Below, one piece after another: positions 51,665 to 59,785 of a stretch of 64,000 nt of DNA. The DNA lies in contig NZ_JYNL01000064.1 in NCBI RefSeq assembly GCF_001044235.1, positions 1,062,308 to 1,126,307 of the forward strand, in the 5' to 3' direction. The stretch comes from Mycolicibacterium chlorophenolicum. Lineage in GTDB: Bacteria > Actinomycetota > Actinomycetes > Mycobacteriales > Mycobacteriaceae. Position numbers and translations under genes: made by a program. The notes beneath the pieces are model-generated. The model saw only the letters and a list, made by a program, of their open reading frames with translations. It was not told where the DNA came from and made no database searches. The first letter of the stretch is position 1. Each line of letters begins with the position of its first letter.

Positions 51665-52690
51665 TCAGTCGAGGGTCAGGCTGCCCCTGCGCTCGTCGCC
51701 GTTCACCGCGATCAGTGCCGGGATCGGTTCGCAGGTGACCACGCCGTGATGGGCCGTGACCGCGTCGACGATCCCGTAATCGGCGGCCATGGTCGCCGCG
51801 GTGTCGACCAAGACCGTCGTGACCGGCACCCGGCGGCCCAGCTGTAGAAAGCGGTCGCCATGCGGGCGCTGCGATCCGCGGAAGCCCCAGAGGCCACGCA
51901 GCGCGGTCGCGCCGCCGGCATGGTCGGTCTCGCGCAGAAGTGCCATCAGTGCCCGGTGCACCGGGCGTCCGTCGTGACGGGTGTCCTCGGAGGTGTGCAC
52001 GGTCAGCTTCTGCACCGGCCAGCTGCGCGGCGGAGTCGCCAGGGTGCGGCCGTCGATCTTGCACACCACGACGGGCCGCAGGCTGAACAGCGGAGAGGCC
52101 AGCATGCCGGTGAGCTCGTCGACCGCGGCGAGTGCCTGGGCGCGCGTGCCGATGCCGGTGATGAGAACCGGCACGTCGGTGTTGTGGCTGAAGAAGCGAG
52201 CCCGGCGGCGCTCGCCGGCGACGGTGCCGTCGACGCCGAGGAACACGTCGGCGGCGACGAACCCGAGGCGATGCAGCACCTCGCACACCGCCACGTATCC
52301 GGGTACCCCGGCGACCGGTTGCTTGCGGCCGAGGTACAGCGAAAGACGCACGGACCCGTCGAGATCGGCGGGGAGCGATCCGGGCAGCAGCCAGGCGCGT
52401 TCGAGCGTGATCAGGCCACGTCCGGTCAGGCCGACCGCGGCGTCGGCGAGTGTGCGGATCCGGTCGGGGAGGTCGACGGCGGTGACGGTCACCGGCGGAT
52501 CCTCCGACAGGGTCAGCGAGCGGTCGGTGCGCAGGACGTGGGTGGTGCCGAAACCGGCGATGCCACGCAGCATCATGCTGGCGGCCACGCGTTCGCGTTC
52601 GAACAGGTCGAGCATCGCGTCGGCCAGGAAGCGCCCGCCGCTGCGTTGCCGTTCGGCGAAATAGGCGGTCAGAGAGAGGATTTCGGTCAC
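51665..52690 (-). CDS. DUF190-family protein (two-domain)
   Basis: A 341-residue protein of tandem DUF190 halves (ESLTAYFAERQRSGGRFLAD-type opening, ASMMLRGIAGFGTTHVLRTD; second copy with AVHRALMALLRETDHAGGAT and TALRGLWGFRGSQRPHGDRF). The GTG start at 52690 overlaps the stop of the first crcB gene (GTGA). DUF190 proteins often accompany FluC/CrcB channels in actinobacteria, and the same order is found in M. tuberculosis; a regulatory PII-like fold is suspected. Function not known. Confidence 0.85.
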   Translation of the reverse strand: MTEILSLTAYFAERQRSGGRFLADAMLDLFERERVAASMMLRGIAGFGTTHVLRTDRSLTLSEDPPVTVTAVDLPDRIRTLADAAVGLTGRGLITLERAWLLPGSLPADLDGSVRLSLYLGRKQPVAGVPGYVAVCEVLHRLGFVAADVFLGVDGTVAGERRRARFFSHNTDVPVLITGIGTRAQALAAVDELTGMLASPLFSLRPVVVCKIDGRTLATPPRSWPVQKLTVHTSEDTRHDGRPVHRALMALLRETDHAGGATALRGLWGFRGSQRPHGDRFLQLGRRVPVTTVLVDTAATMAADYGIVDAVTAHHGVVTCEPIPALIAVNGDERRGSLTLD

Positions 52691-53055
52691 AGGGCGGCGC
52701 CCATGTGTTGTCCCAGCCAGGCCGCGAGGAGACCCAGCGCGACGCTGACCCCGATGTTGGCCGCCGCCGAGATGAGCTGCCGTTCCTCGGCGAGGCGCTG
52801 GGTTTCCAGCATCCAGGTGGAGAACGTGGTGTACGAGCCGACGAACGCGGTGCCGGCCAGCAGCGCCACGTGCGGGCTCAGGGCCAGTCCGCCGAGGAGG
52901 CCCAGCAGGAACGCGCCGCTGATGTTGACGGCCAAGGTGCCGACGGGGAAGGGTCGCGACACCCGGCGCGACACCGCCTTGTCGACGGTCAGCCGGGCGA
53001 CCGCGCCCACGCCGCCGATCAGCACGACGCCCAGCCACACCAGTGCCGTCGTCAT
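52687..53055 (-). CDS. crcB: FluC/CrcB fluoride channel subunit 1
   Basis: A 122-residue protein with four membrane spans. The FluC signatures are GGVGAVARLTVDK, GTLAVNISGAFLLGLLGG (pore Asn) and AGTAFVGSYTTFSTWMLE (Phe box/Ser-Thr). Fluoride channels are dimers; two different subunits encoded in tandem, as here, usually form a heterodimer. Its ATG is the overlap point with the upstream crcB stop. It lies between crcB2 and DUF190 in one operon. Confidence 0.9.
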   Translation of the reverse strand: MTTALVWLGVVLIGGVGAVARLTVDKAVSRRVSRPFPVGTLAVNISGAFLLGLLGGLALSPHVALLAGTAFVGSYTTFSTWMLETQRLAEERQLISAAANIGVSVALGLLAAWLGQHMGAAL

Positions 53056-53447
53056 CGGCGGGTCCGCACCCGGCGCACCAGGGCCGTGGCCAGGTACACG
53101 GCGGCCAGACCCGCGACCAGACCCGCCGCGGTGTAGGCGACCGCGAGGCCGTAGTGACCGTGCTCGAGCATCTTCACGGTCTCGACTTGCATCGTGGAGA
53201 ACGTCGTCAAACCGCCGCACAGGCCGGTGCCCAGCAGCGGCCGCCGGTAACTCGACACCGGCAGGCGTTCGAGCAATCGGGTGACGAACAGGCCGAGCAG
53301 GAACGCGCCGACGATGTTCACGGTGAAGGTCGGCCAGGGCCAGCGGGCCGGGTCGGGCACCGCGAGTTCCTCGAGGCCGGCCCGGGCCAGCGTGCCCACC
53401 GCGCCGCCGGCGAACACCGCGGCCAGTTCGCGCCGGTCAAGGGGCAT
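53052..53447 (-). CDS. crcB: FluC/CrcB fluoride channel subunit 2
   Basis: A 131-residue four-span FluC subunit with GGAVGTLARAGLEE, TFTVNIVGAFLLGLFVTRL and LLGTGLCGGLTTFSTMQVE. It is first in the operon crcB2-crcB1-DUF190 (each start overlaps the previous stop). The pair forms a fluoride exporter that protects enzymes such as enolase. The leader before this gene is only 71 bases to the divergent pgm gene and does not show a recognisable fluoride-riboswitch core. Confidence 0.9.
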   Translation of the reverse strand: MPLDRRELAAVFAGGAVGTLARAGLEELAVPDPARWPWPTFTVNIVGAFLLGLFVTRLLERLPVSSYRRPLLGTGLCGGLTTFSTMQVETVKMLEHGHYGLAVAYTAAGLVAGLAAVYLATALVRRVRTRR

Positions 53448-53518
53448 GGCCGAAAGTATGCCGATTGCTCACCGGTCCAGTGTTCTGTGGGGGCGGCTGA
53501 CGGGGCAGAATCGAACCC

Positions 53519-55153
53519 ATGGCGGCGAACCCCCGTGCCGGTAAGCCGGCGCAACCCGAAGACCTCATCGACATCGCTTCGGTGGTGACGTCCTACTACA
53601 CCGTGATTCCCGACCCGGACGACATCGACCAGCAGGTCGCCTTCGGCACATCGGGCCACCGCGGATCCAGCCTGGATGCGGCGTTCAACGAAGCCCACAT
53701 CCTGGCCACCACGCAGGCCATCGTCGAGTACCGGGCTGCGCAGGGCACCACCGGACCGCTGTTCATCGGCCGGGACACCCATGCCCTGTCGGAGCCGGCG
53801 TGGGTGTCGGCGGTGGAGGTGCTGGCCGCCAACGACGTCGTCACGATGATCGACTCGGCCGGTCGGTACACCCCGACGCCGGCGGTGAGCCACGCGATCC
53901 TGTCGTACAACCGCGGTCGTGACACGGCGCTGGCCGACGGCATCGTCGTGACCCCGTCGCACAACCCGCCGCGCGACGGCGGGTTCAAGTACAACCCGCC
54001 CAACGGCGGCCCGGCCGACACCGACGCGACGAAGGTGATCGCCGCGCGGGCCAACGAACTGCTGCGCGACGGGCTGCGCGGGGTCAAGCGAGTCCCGCTG
54101 GCACGGGCGATGAGCAGTACGCAGCGCCACGACTATCTGGACGCCTATGTCGCGGACCTGCCCAACGTCGTCGACATCCACGCGATCGCGGCCGAGGGCA
54201 TCCGCATCGGCGCCGACCCGCTCGGCGGGGCCAGCGTCGACTACTGGGGGGCGATCGCCGAACGGCACAACCTCGATCTCACCGTGGTCAATCCGCTCGT
54301 CGACGCGACGTGGCGGTTCATGACGCTCGACACCGACGGCAAGATCAGGATGGACTGCAGCTCGCCGAACGCGATGGCGTCCCTCATCGCCAACCGGGAG
54401 TCCTATCAGATCGCGACCGGCAACGACGCCGACTCCGACCGGCACGGCGTCGTCACGCCGGATGCGGGGCTGCTCAACCCGAACCACTATCTCGCGGTCG
54501 CGATCGAGTACCTGTTCACGCACCGTCCGGAGTGGGCCGCGGAGACGGCGGTCGGCAAGACGGCGGTGAGTTCGTCGATCATCGACCGGGTGGTCGGCGG
54601 GTTGGGACGCAAGCTGCTCGAGGTGCCGGTGGGCTTCAAGTGGTTCGTCGACGGATTGGTCGGCGGCACCATCGGTTTCGGCGGCGAAGAAAGCGCCGGG
54701 GCATCGTTTCTGCGCCGCGACGGTTCGGTGTGGACCACCGACAAGGACGGCATCATCCTGGCGCTGCTGGCCTCGGAGATCCTCGCGGTCACCGGATCGA
54801 CGCCGTCGCAGCGGTACGCCGAGCTGGCCGACAAGTACGGTGCGCCGACGTATGCCCGCATCGACGCGCCCGCCAACCGGGAGCAGAAGGCGCGGCTGGC
54901 GAAGCTCTCGCCGGAGCAGGTCAGCGCGACTGAACTGGCGGGCGAACCGATCACCGCGAAGCTGACCACCGCTCCGGGCAACGGCGCTGCCCTGGGTGGA
55001 CTCAAGGTGACGACGGAGAACGCGTGGTTCGCCGCGCGGCCGTCAGGCACCGAGGACGTGTACAAGATCTACGCCGAATCCTTCCGCGGCCCTGAGCATC
55101 TCGCCGAGGTGCAGGAGGCTGCCCGGGAAGTGGTGTCGGCGGTCATTTCGTGA
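53519..55153 (+). CDS. pgmA: Phosphoglucomutase (alpha-D-glucose phosphate-specific)
   Basis: A 544-residue alpha-D-phosphohexomutase. The active-site phosphoserine is Ser147 in VTPSHNPP, Mg2+ binding is GNDADSDRHG, the sugar-binding loop is GGEESAGASFLRRDG, and the phosphate-binding end is ARPSGTEDVYKIYAESFRGP. It interconverts glucose-1-phosphate and glucose-6-phosphate for glycogen, trehalose and wall polysaccharides. Divergent from the FluC genes. Its stop overlaps the GTG of the MFS gene, and the pgmA-crcB neighbourhood is conserved in mycobacteria. Confidence 0.93.
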   Translation: MAANPRAGKPAQPEDLIDIASVVTSYYTVIPDPDDIDQQVAFGTSGHRGSSLDAAFNEAHILATTQAIVEYRAAQGTTGPLFIGRDTHALSEPAWVSAVEVLAANDVVTMIDSAGRYTPTPAVSHAILSYNRGRDTALADGIVVTPSHNPPRDGGFKYNPPNGGPADTDATKVIAARANELLRDGLRGVKRVPLARAMSSTQRHDYLDAYVADLPNVVDIHAIAAEGIRIGADPLGGASVDYWGAIAERHNLDLTVVNPLVDATWRFMTLDTDGKIRMDCSSPNAMASLIANRESYQIATGNDADSDRHGVVTPDAGLLNPNHYLAVAIEYLFTHRPEWAAETAVGKTAVSSSIIDRVVGGLGRKLLEVPVGFKWFVDGLVGGTIGFGGEESAGASFLRRDGSVWTTDKDGIILALLASEILAVTGSTPSQRYAELADKYGAPTYARIDAPANREQKARLAKLSPEQVSATELAGEPITAKLTTAPGNGAALGGLKVTTENAWFAARPSGTEDVYKIYAESFRGPEHLAEVQEAAREVVSAVIS

Positions 55154-56418
55154 GTTCGGTCGCCGACGGCGACTGTCGGGAAGCGACCAAGCCGCGGCTG
55201 CCGCGTGAGGTGTGGGTGCTCGTCGCCGCCAACGTGGTGGTGGCGCTGGGCTACGGCGTGGTGGCTCCGGTGCTGCCGCAGTACGCCCGGCACTTCGGCG
55301 TCAGTATCAGCGCGGCGACGTTCGTCATCACGGCGTTCGCGGTGATGCGTCTGGTCGGAGCGCCGCCGGCGGGTCTTCTCGTGCAGAGGCTGGGGGAGCG
55401 GCGGGTCTACATCAGCGGACTGCTGATCGTCGCCGTGTCGACCGCGGCCTGTGCGTTTGCCCAAACCTATTGGCAGTTGCTGATTTTCCGGTCCCTCGGC
55501 GGGGTGGGATCGGCGATGTTCACGGTGTCGTCGCTGGGGCTGATGATCCGCATCTCCCCGGCCGATGCGCGGGGGCGGGTGGCGGGGCTGTTCTCGTCGG
55601 GGTTCATGATCGGCTCGGTCGGCGGGCCGATTCTGGGCAGTCTCACGGTGGGGCTCGGCCTGTCGGCGCCGTTCGTCATCTACGGCATCGCGCTGTTGGT
55701 CGCGGCGGCGGTGGTGTTCGTCAGCCTGCGCAACTCCACGGTGGTCGGCCGGTCTGACGACGACGACGCGACGCCGGTGTCGTTCCGGACGGTGATCCGG
55801 CACCGGGCCTACCGTGCCGCGTTGTTCTCGAACTTCGCGACGGGGTGGGCGTCGTACGGGCTGCGGATCGCGCTGGTGCCGCTGTTCGTCGTGGAGGTGC
55901 TCGGCCGGGGGCCGGGCGCGGCCGGGGTGGCGCTGACCGCGTTCGCGGTGGGCAACATCTCGGTGGTCATCCCGAGCGGGTATCTGTCGGATCGGCTCGG
56001 GCGCCGCAAGCTGTTGATCTTCGGGCTCAGTCTGGCGGCGGTCTCGACCGCGTTGGTGGGGTTCACGACGTCGTTTCCGGTGTTCCTGGCGGCGGCCTAC
56101 GTCGCGGGCGCGGCCACCGGGGTGTTCGTCTCGCCGCAGCAGGCCGCGGTCGCCGACGTGGTGGGCAGCAAGTCGCGCGGCGGGACGGCGATCGCGACGT
56201 TCCAGATGATGGCGGACTTCGGGTCGATCGGCGGATCGCTGCTGGTCGGTCTCATCGCGCAGTACACGTCGTTCGGGTGGGCGTTCCTGGTCAGCGGGGT
56301 CATCCTGGCGGTGGCCTGCATCGGATGGGTGTTCGCACCGGAAACCCGGCCGCGGGTCGCCCGGCAGCGCACCGAGGTCCGCCCGCTCGGCCCGGAGGCC
56401 GGCGGCGAATGCCCGTGA
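55150..56418 (+). CDS. MFS transporter
   Basis: A 422-residue major facilitator with 12 hydrophobic segments. The start region EVWVLVAANVVVALGYGVVA and loop RMLGERR-type motif A (VQRLGERRVYISG; SDRLGRRKLLIFG in the second half) are characteristic of drug/H+ antiporters. GTG at 55150 overlaps the pgmA stop. The substrate is unknown. It is followed by tRNA-Ala and is the last gene before the small-gene region. Confidence 0.88.
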   Translation: MSSVADGDCREATKPRLPREVWVLVAANVVVALGYGVVAPVLPQYARHFGVSISAATFVITAFAVMRLVGAPPAGLLVQRLGERRVYISGLLIVAVSTAACAFAQTYWQLLIFRSLGGVGSAMFTVSSLGLMIRISPADARGRVAGLFSSGFMIGSVGGPILGSLTVGLGLSAPFVIYGIALLVAAAVVFVSLRNSTVVGRSDDDDATPVSFRTVIRHRAYRAALFSNFATGWASYGLRIALVPLFVVEVLGRGPGAAGVALTAFAVGNISVVIPSGYLSDRLGRRKLLIFGLSLAAVSTALVGFTTSFPVFLAAAYVAGAATGVFVSPQQAAVADVVGSKSRGGTAIATFQMMADFGSIGGSLLVGLIAQYTSFGWAFLVSGVILAVACIGWVFAPETRPRVARQRTEVRPLGPEAGGECP

Positions 56419-56474
56419 CCTGGGATTTTGAACGGCAACCCGTCGTGGTGTAGCTTCGATGAGCACAACAATCC

Positions 56475-56547
56475 GGGGCTATGGCGCAGTTGGTAGCGCA
56501 CCACACTGGCAGTGTGGGGGTCAGGGGTTCGAATCCCCTTAGCTCCA
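56475..56547 (+). tRNA. tRNA-Ala (anticodon GGC)
   Basis: A 73-base cloverleaf: acceptor GGGGCTA pairs with TAGCTCC (one G-T), D-arm with GCGC and TGGTAGCGC, anticodon stem CCACA/TGTGG with loop CTGGCAG (anticodon GGC, reading Ala codon GCC), and T-arm GGGGTTCGAATCCCC. The CCA end is not encoded; discriminator A follows. It lies 57 bases after the MFS stop. tRNA 3' ends are common integration sites, and the small genes that follow are compatible with, but do not prove, such an event. Confidence 0.95.
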
Positions 56548-56630
56548 CTCGGAAGTAACGGGTCAGAGGCAGGCGGCAAGTCGCAGACTGGTCTCAGATC
56601 TGAGATGCGGTGACGTCTTTGCGTCAGATC

Positions 56631-56783
56631 ATGCTCAAGCGCTGGCCTCACTCCTTCGCCCGCTGGTATGACGTCCAGGACATCATCATCAGATTCGTGT
56701 TCTGGCAGAGCTTGATCTCCCTGACCATCCTGACGTCGGTCCTCAGCGCCCCGCTCATCACCTACGTGTTCGAGGGCGAGTGA
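56631..56783 (+). CDS. Small putative membrane protein (50 residues)
   Basis: ATG at 56631 encodes MLKRWPHSFARWYDVQDIII, then a hydrophobic stretch SLISLTILTSVLSAPLITYV and an acidic end. An in-frame GTG at 56610 is an alternative start. The first 12 residues and the position of the helix closely match the next gene (KRWGHSFARWYYGQ), so the two are tandem paralogues. Such small K/R-W-x-HSFARWY membrane proteins are not known to me from a characterised family. Low GC compared with the rest of the window. Confidence 0.6.
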   Translation: MLKRWPHSFARWYDVQDIIIRFVFWQSLISLTILTSVLSAPLITYVFEGE

Positions 56784-56812
56784 TCCCAGACGGTAGTAGG
56801 TAGCGTCGGTCC

Positions 56813-57124
56813 ATGGGGAAGCGGAAGAGGTGGGGACATTCTTTTGCGCGCTGGTATTACGGCCAGGGGAAGGGCAGACAGTTTGCCCTCTGCTTCAGCC
56901 TGTTCTCGATGATCGTCCTCGGCTTGGTGCTGACCGCACCGTTGCTGAAGCCGGAGGCGAAAGAGGTGGAAGTGTGGTGTTCACCCGACGGCTCCTTCAA
57001 GGTCTTCCTGAGTCCCGATGATCCTCGACTGCAACCTGTAGGGCCGAACGGGGAGCTTGGGCTCGGTGTCAGCCTGTGCGACCTCACCATGGGACCCCCG
57101 ACAGCAGAAAGCCCCGCCCGGTAA
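56813..57124 (+). CDS. Small membrane protein, paralogue of the preceding gene
   Basis: A 103-residue protein: MGKRKRWGHSFARWYYGQGK, then a membrane span (FALCFSLFSMIVLGLVLTAP), and an exposed domain VWCSPDGSFKVFLSPDDPRL with two Cys. Its N-terminus matches the 50-residue protein upstream, including HSFARWY and the TAPL after the helix, so the smaller one looks like a truncated sibling. No function can be assigned. A terminator hairpin overlaps its stop codon. Confidence 0.65.
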   Translation: MGKRKRWGHSFARWYYGQGKGRQFALCFSLFSMIVLGLVLTAPLLKPEAKEVEVWCSPDGSFKVFLSPDDPRLQPVGPNGELGLGVSLCDLTMGPPTAESPAR

Positions 57125-57139
57125 TCCTGGACGGGGGCT
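57110..57139 (+). terminator. Hairpin overlapping the stop codon of the small membrane gene
   Basis: AGCCCCGCCCGG pairs imperfectly with CTGGACGGGGGCT around TAATC. The loop contains the stop codon TAA (57122-57124), so the gene's last codons form half of the terminator stem. A T-rich run follows only weakly. Confidence 0.55.
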
Positions 57140-57184
57140 CGCGTAGGTTCTAGAGGACCCAGCCCGAGAACAACGAAAGCCGTC

Positions 57185-57442
57185 ATGTCCGAGGATCAGA
57201 CCACAGACGTTCCGCCGAACCACCTTTCCATCGATCCGCGCAGTCCCTTCTATGACGAAGAGGTGCTCCGCCGCGATGTGGGTGTCCGCTTCAACGGCGT
57301 CGAGAAGAACAACGTGCACGAATACAACGTGGACGAGGGTTGGGTGCGGGTCGAGGTTCCCACGGCGAAGGACCGCCGTGGAAACCCCATGGTCGTCAAG
57401 ACCAGTGGCACGGTCGAACCCTATTTCCGCTCGCCGAAGTAG
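57185..57442 (+). CDS. DUF3297-family protein
   Basis: An 85-residue DUF3297 protein: SIDPRSPFYDEEVLRRDVGV, RFNGVEKNNVHEYNVDEGWV and the ending KTSGTVEPYFRSPK are characteristic. The family is a small cytosolic protein of unknown function in proteobacteria and some actinobacteria. Start ATG at 57185 follows a short AACGAAAG stretch. Followed by a perfect hairpin. Its lower GC than the flanking genes suggests it belongs to the same inserted patch as the two small membrane proteins. Confidence 0.85.
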   Translation: MSEDQTTDVPPNHLSIDPRSPFYDEEVLRRDVGVRFNGVEKNNVHEYNVDEGWVRVEVPTAKDRRGNPMVVKTSGTVEPYFRSPK

Positions 57443-57455
57443 CACCCGGGCCGCG

Positions 57456-57475
57456 TGCTGAGCATTCGCTCAGCA
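57456..57475 (+). terminator. Hairpin after the DUF3297 gene
   Basis: Perfect 8-bp stem TGCTGAGC/GCTCAGCA with loop ATTC, 13 bases after the stop codon. It is also close before the next gene's start (57517), which has no visible ribosome site. A T run is lacking, as often in mycobacteria. Confidence 0.6.
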
Positions 57476-57516
57476 TTCCCCTGACGTAGCCGCGCTCGGC
57501 CGGTAGCTTCCTTGGC

Positions 57517-58637
57517 ATGCCCTTGGAGCTGGCCGCGTTCTTCCGGACGACTCTGCCGCTCGACCTCAGCGGGCTGGATGACCTGGACGACGGCCGCTAC
57601 CACTCGCTGTGGATGCCCGACCACCTGGTGAGCTTCTGGCCCGACTCGGTCTGGACGTCCGAGTTCACCGACCTCGCGGACGTGTCGCCATCGCCGCACC
57701 GCTACGTCGACGCGCTCACTCTCGCCGGTGCGGTCGCGGCTCGCACGACACGCACCCGGCTCGCCACCAGCGTCCTCGACACCGTCCGGCGCCACCCGGT
57801 GATGCTGGCCCAGTCGGCGCTGACTCTGAGCCATCTCTCGGACGGCCGGTTCATCCTCGGGCTCGGCGCCGGCGAGCGCGAGAACCTGGTTCCCTACGGG
57901 TTCGACCACCGGGGCACGGTGAGCCGGTTCGCCGAGGCGGTGCGTCTGATCCGATTGCTGTGGGACGCCGACGGGCCGATCGACGTCGCCGGACGCTACT
58001 TCACGCTGGCGCACGCCCGGCTGGACACCGAGCCGCACCCCACCGGTCCGCCACCGATTTGGATCGGCGCCAACGGCCCCCGCATGTTGGACCTCGTCGG
58101 CGAACTCGGCGACGGCTGGTGGCCGACGGGCAGCGCCGGGCCCGAGACATATGCGAGCCAGCTGGCCCACATCCGGGCGGCAGCCGAACAGGCCGGGCGC
58201 GACCCGGACGCGATCACGCCGGCGAAGATGGTGGTCTGCCTCATCGGCGAACCCGACGAGCTCAGCGAGATCATGCAACGCCCGCTGGTGAAATCGCTCG
58301 TGCTGCAACTCACGGCCGAGGCACTGGCAGCCGCCGGCCACCGGCATCCGATGGGGGAGCACTGGCGCGGTATCCAGGACATCGACCCGCGCTCACCCGC
58401 GAGAGGCTGCTTCGGCTTTTCGAGCAGGTGGACCCGGCGGCGATCCTGTCCGTCGTGCCGCACGGCACCCCGAAGCAGGTCGCCGCGCAGATCGCCGACT
58501 TCGGCGCGGCGGGCGCACGGGTCGTCTCGGTGCTCGACTACAGCGGGATGGCCGGTCAGGCCTACGCGGCCGATTCGGCGCGCAAAGTCCGCGAGGTCGA
58601 GGACGCAGTCATGGAGCTCGCGGGGAGCGCGTCATGA
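57517..58637 (+). pseudogene. Luciferase-like (LLM class) oxidoreductase with a one-base frameshift
   Basis: The intended product is about 373 residues. The 5' frame encodes SLWMPDHLVSFWPDS, RLATSVLDTVRRHPVMLAQS and RFILGLGAGERENLVPYGF, typical of F420-dependent luciferase-like enzymes, up to DIDPRSPARG. From about 58389 the true sequence continues in the next frame (LTRERLLRLFEQVDPAAIL ... AVMELAGSAS) to a stop at 58635-58637 that overlaps the next start. Insertion of one G would give DIDPALTRERLLRLFEQVD. The total length is one base short of a multiple of three, matching a deletion. If the error is in the assembly, the gene is intact and heads the operon below. Confidence 0.88.
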
Positions 58638-59785
58638 CCCGGTTGGACACCGACGTTCTGCTCGCCCACGCGCGCGAGTCGACGGGCCTCACCGACTTCG
58701 GTGACGACACCCTGCCCACGCGCGTGGCGATGGTCGTCGATCGGCTGAACGGCGCCGAACTCGATGACACAGGTTCGCGGGCGGCCGCAGACACGATCAA
58801 CGGGCTGCTGACGAGCCGTCTGCACTTCATGGCGGACCACGCGCACCTACCGATCGCTACAGAACGGATCTCGGCCCCACTGTTCGCCACGGGCGAGCCC
58901 CGGTCGGGTACGACGCTGCTGCATGCGCTGCTCGCCGAGAACGAGGACGCGCGAGCGCTGCGGTTCTGGGAGGTGATGTATCCCTCGCCGCCGCCCGGTC
59001 CGGCCGTTGACGACGATCCGCGCCGGGCGCGGGCCGATGCCGACTGGCGCGAGATCCTCCATCGCATCCCGCCGTGGATCGTCAGTCACCCCTACAACGA
59101 TCTGCTCGGCGACGGGCTGCCCGAATGTGAACGCACGTGGGCCTTCGACTTCCGTGCCACGAACCCGAGTGCGTGGTGGCGGGTTCCGATGACCATCCAC
59201 ACCTTCCCACAGGACCACCACGCGCAATACGCGCTGCACCGCATGATGTTGCAGCACATTCAATACACCCGACCGCCGAAGCGATGGGTGCTCAAGGGCT
59301 TCCACGGCCGACGCCTGCGAGCGCTGTTCGACACCTACCCCGACGCCCACATCGTCTGGGTACACCGCGACCCCGTGCAGGTGCTCGCCTCGCAGATCGT
59401 GGCCTTCGGGCAGATCAACGAATGCTTGGCCGGGTCGCTGGACTGGAATCAGTACGCCGAAGCCACGATCGAAGGATCACGGGCCAACTTCCACGCCTAT
59501 CTCGACGACCCGCTCGTGGACGACCCCCGTATCCACCACGTCCGTTATTGCGACTTCGTCGCCGACCCCGTCGCCACGATCGGCGCCTTCTACGACTTCG
59601 CGGGAGCACCGTTCTCGACAAACGCGGAGAAAGCGATGCGCGACTACCTCGTCGCCAATCGCACTGACCGGTACGGCAAGTTCACCTACTCCACCGACGT
59701 CCTTCCGGTTCCCGTTCGGCAACTCCACGACGAATTCGCCCCCTATCGCGAACGTTTCGGCATCGACATCGAGACGAGGCGCTGA
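58634..59785 (+). CDS. Sulfotransferase-family protein (second)
   Basis: A 383-residue sulfotransferase. The PAPS loop is LFATGEPRSGTTLLHALLAE, the later HIVWVHRDPVQVLASQ fits the 3'-phosphate region, and the shared opening HARESTGLTDFGDDTLPTRV resembles the protein at 17.4-18.6 kb (ARQATGLADFGADDYRERLD). It lies in a run of overlapping genes: ATG overlaps the stop of the upstream oxidoreductase (ATGA), and its stop overlaps the DUF1214 start. Substrate unknown; steroids, lipids or glycolipids are possible. Confidence 0.88.
   Translation: MTRLDTDVLLAHARESTGLTDFGDDTLPTRVAMVVDRLNGAELDDTGSRAAADTINGLLTSRLHFMADHAHLPIATERISAPLFATGEPRSGTTLLHALLAENEDARALRFWEVMYPSPPPGPAVDDDPRRARADADWREILHRIPPWIVSHPYNDLLGDGLPECERTWAFDFRATNPSAWWRVPMTIHTFPQDHHAQYALHRMMLQHIQYTRPPKRWVLKGFHGRRLRALFDTYPDAHIVWVHRDPVQVLASQIVAFGQINECLAGSLDWNQYAEATIEGSRANFHAYLDDPLVDDPRIHHVRYCDFVADPVATIGAFYDFAGAPFSTNAEKAMRDYLVANRTDRYGKFTYSTDVLPVPVRQLHDEFAPYRERFGIDIETRR

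Noticed and set aside
53448..53518. Fluoride riboswitch before the crcB genes
   Set aside because: No recognisable crcB core was visible by eye on either strand of the short leader.
56475..57480. An attachment site pair formed by the tRNA-Ala 3' end
   Set aside because: I found no direct repeat of the tRNA 3' end elsewhere in the window and no integrase gene.
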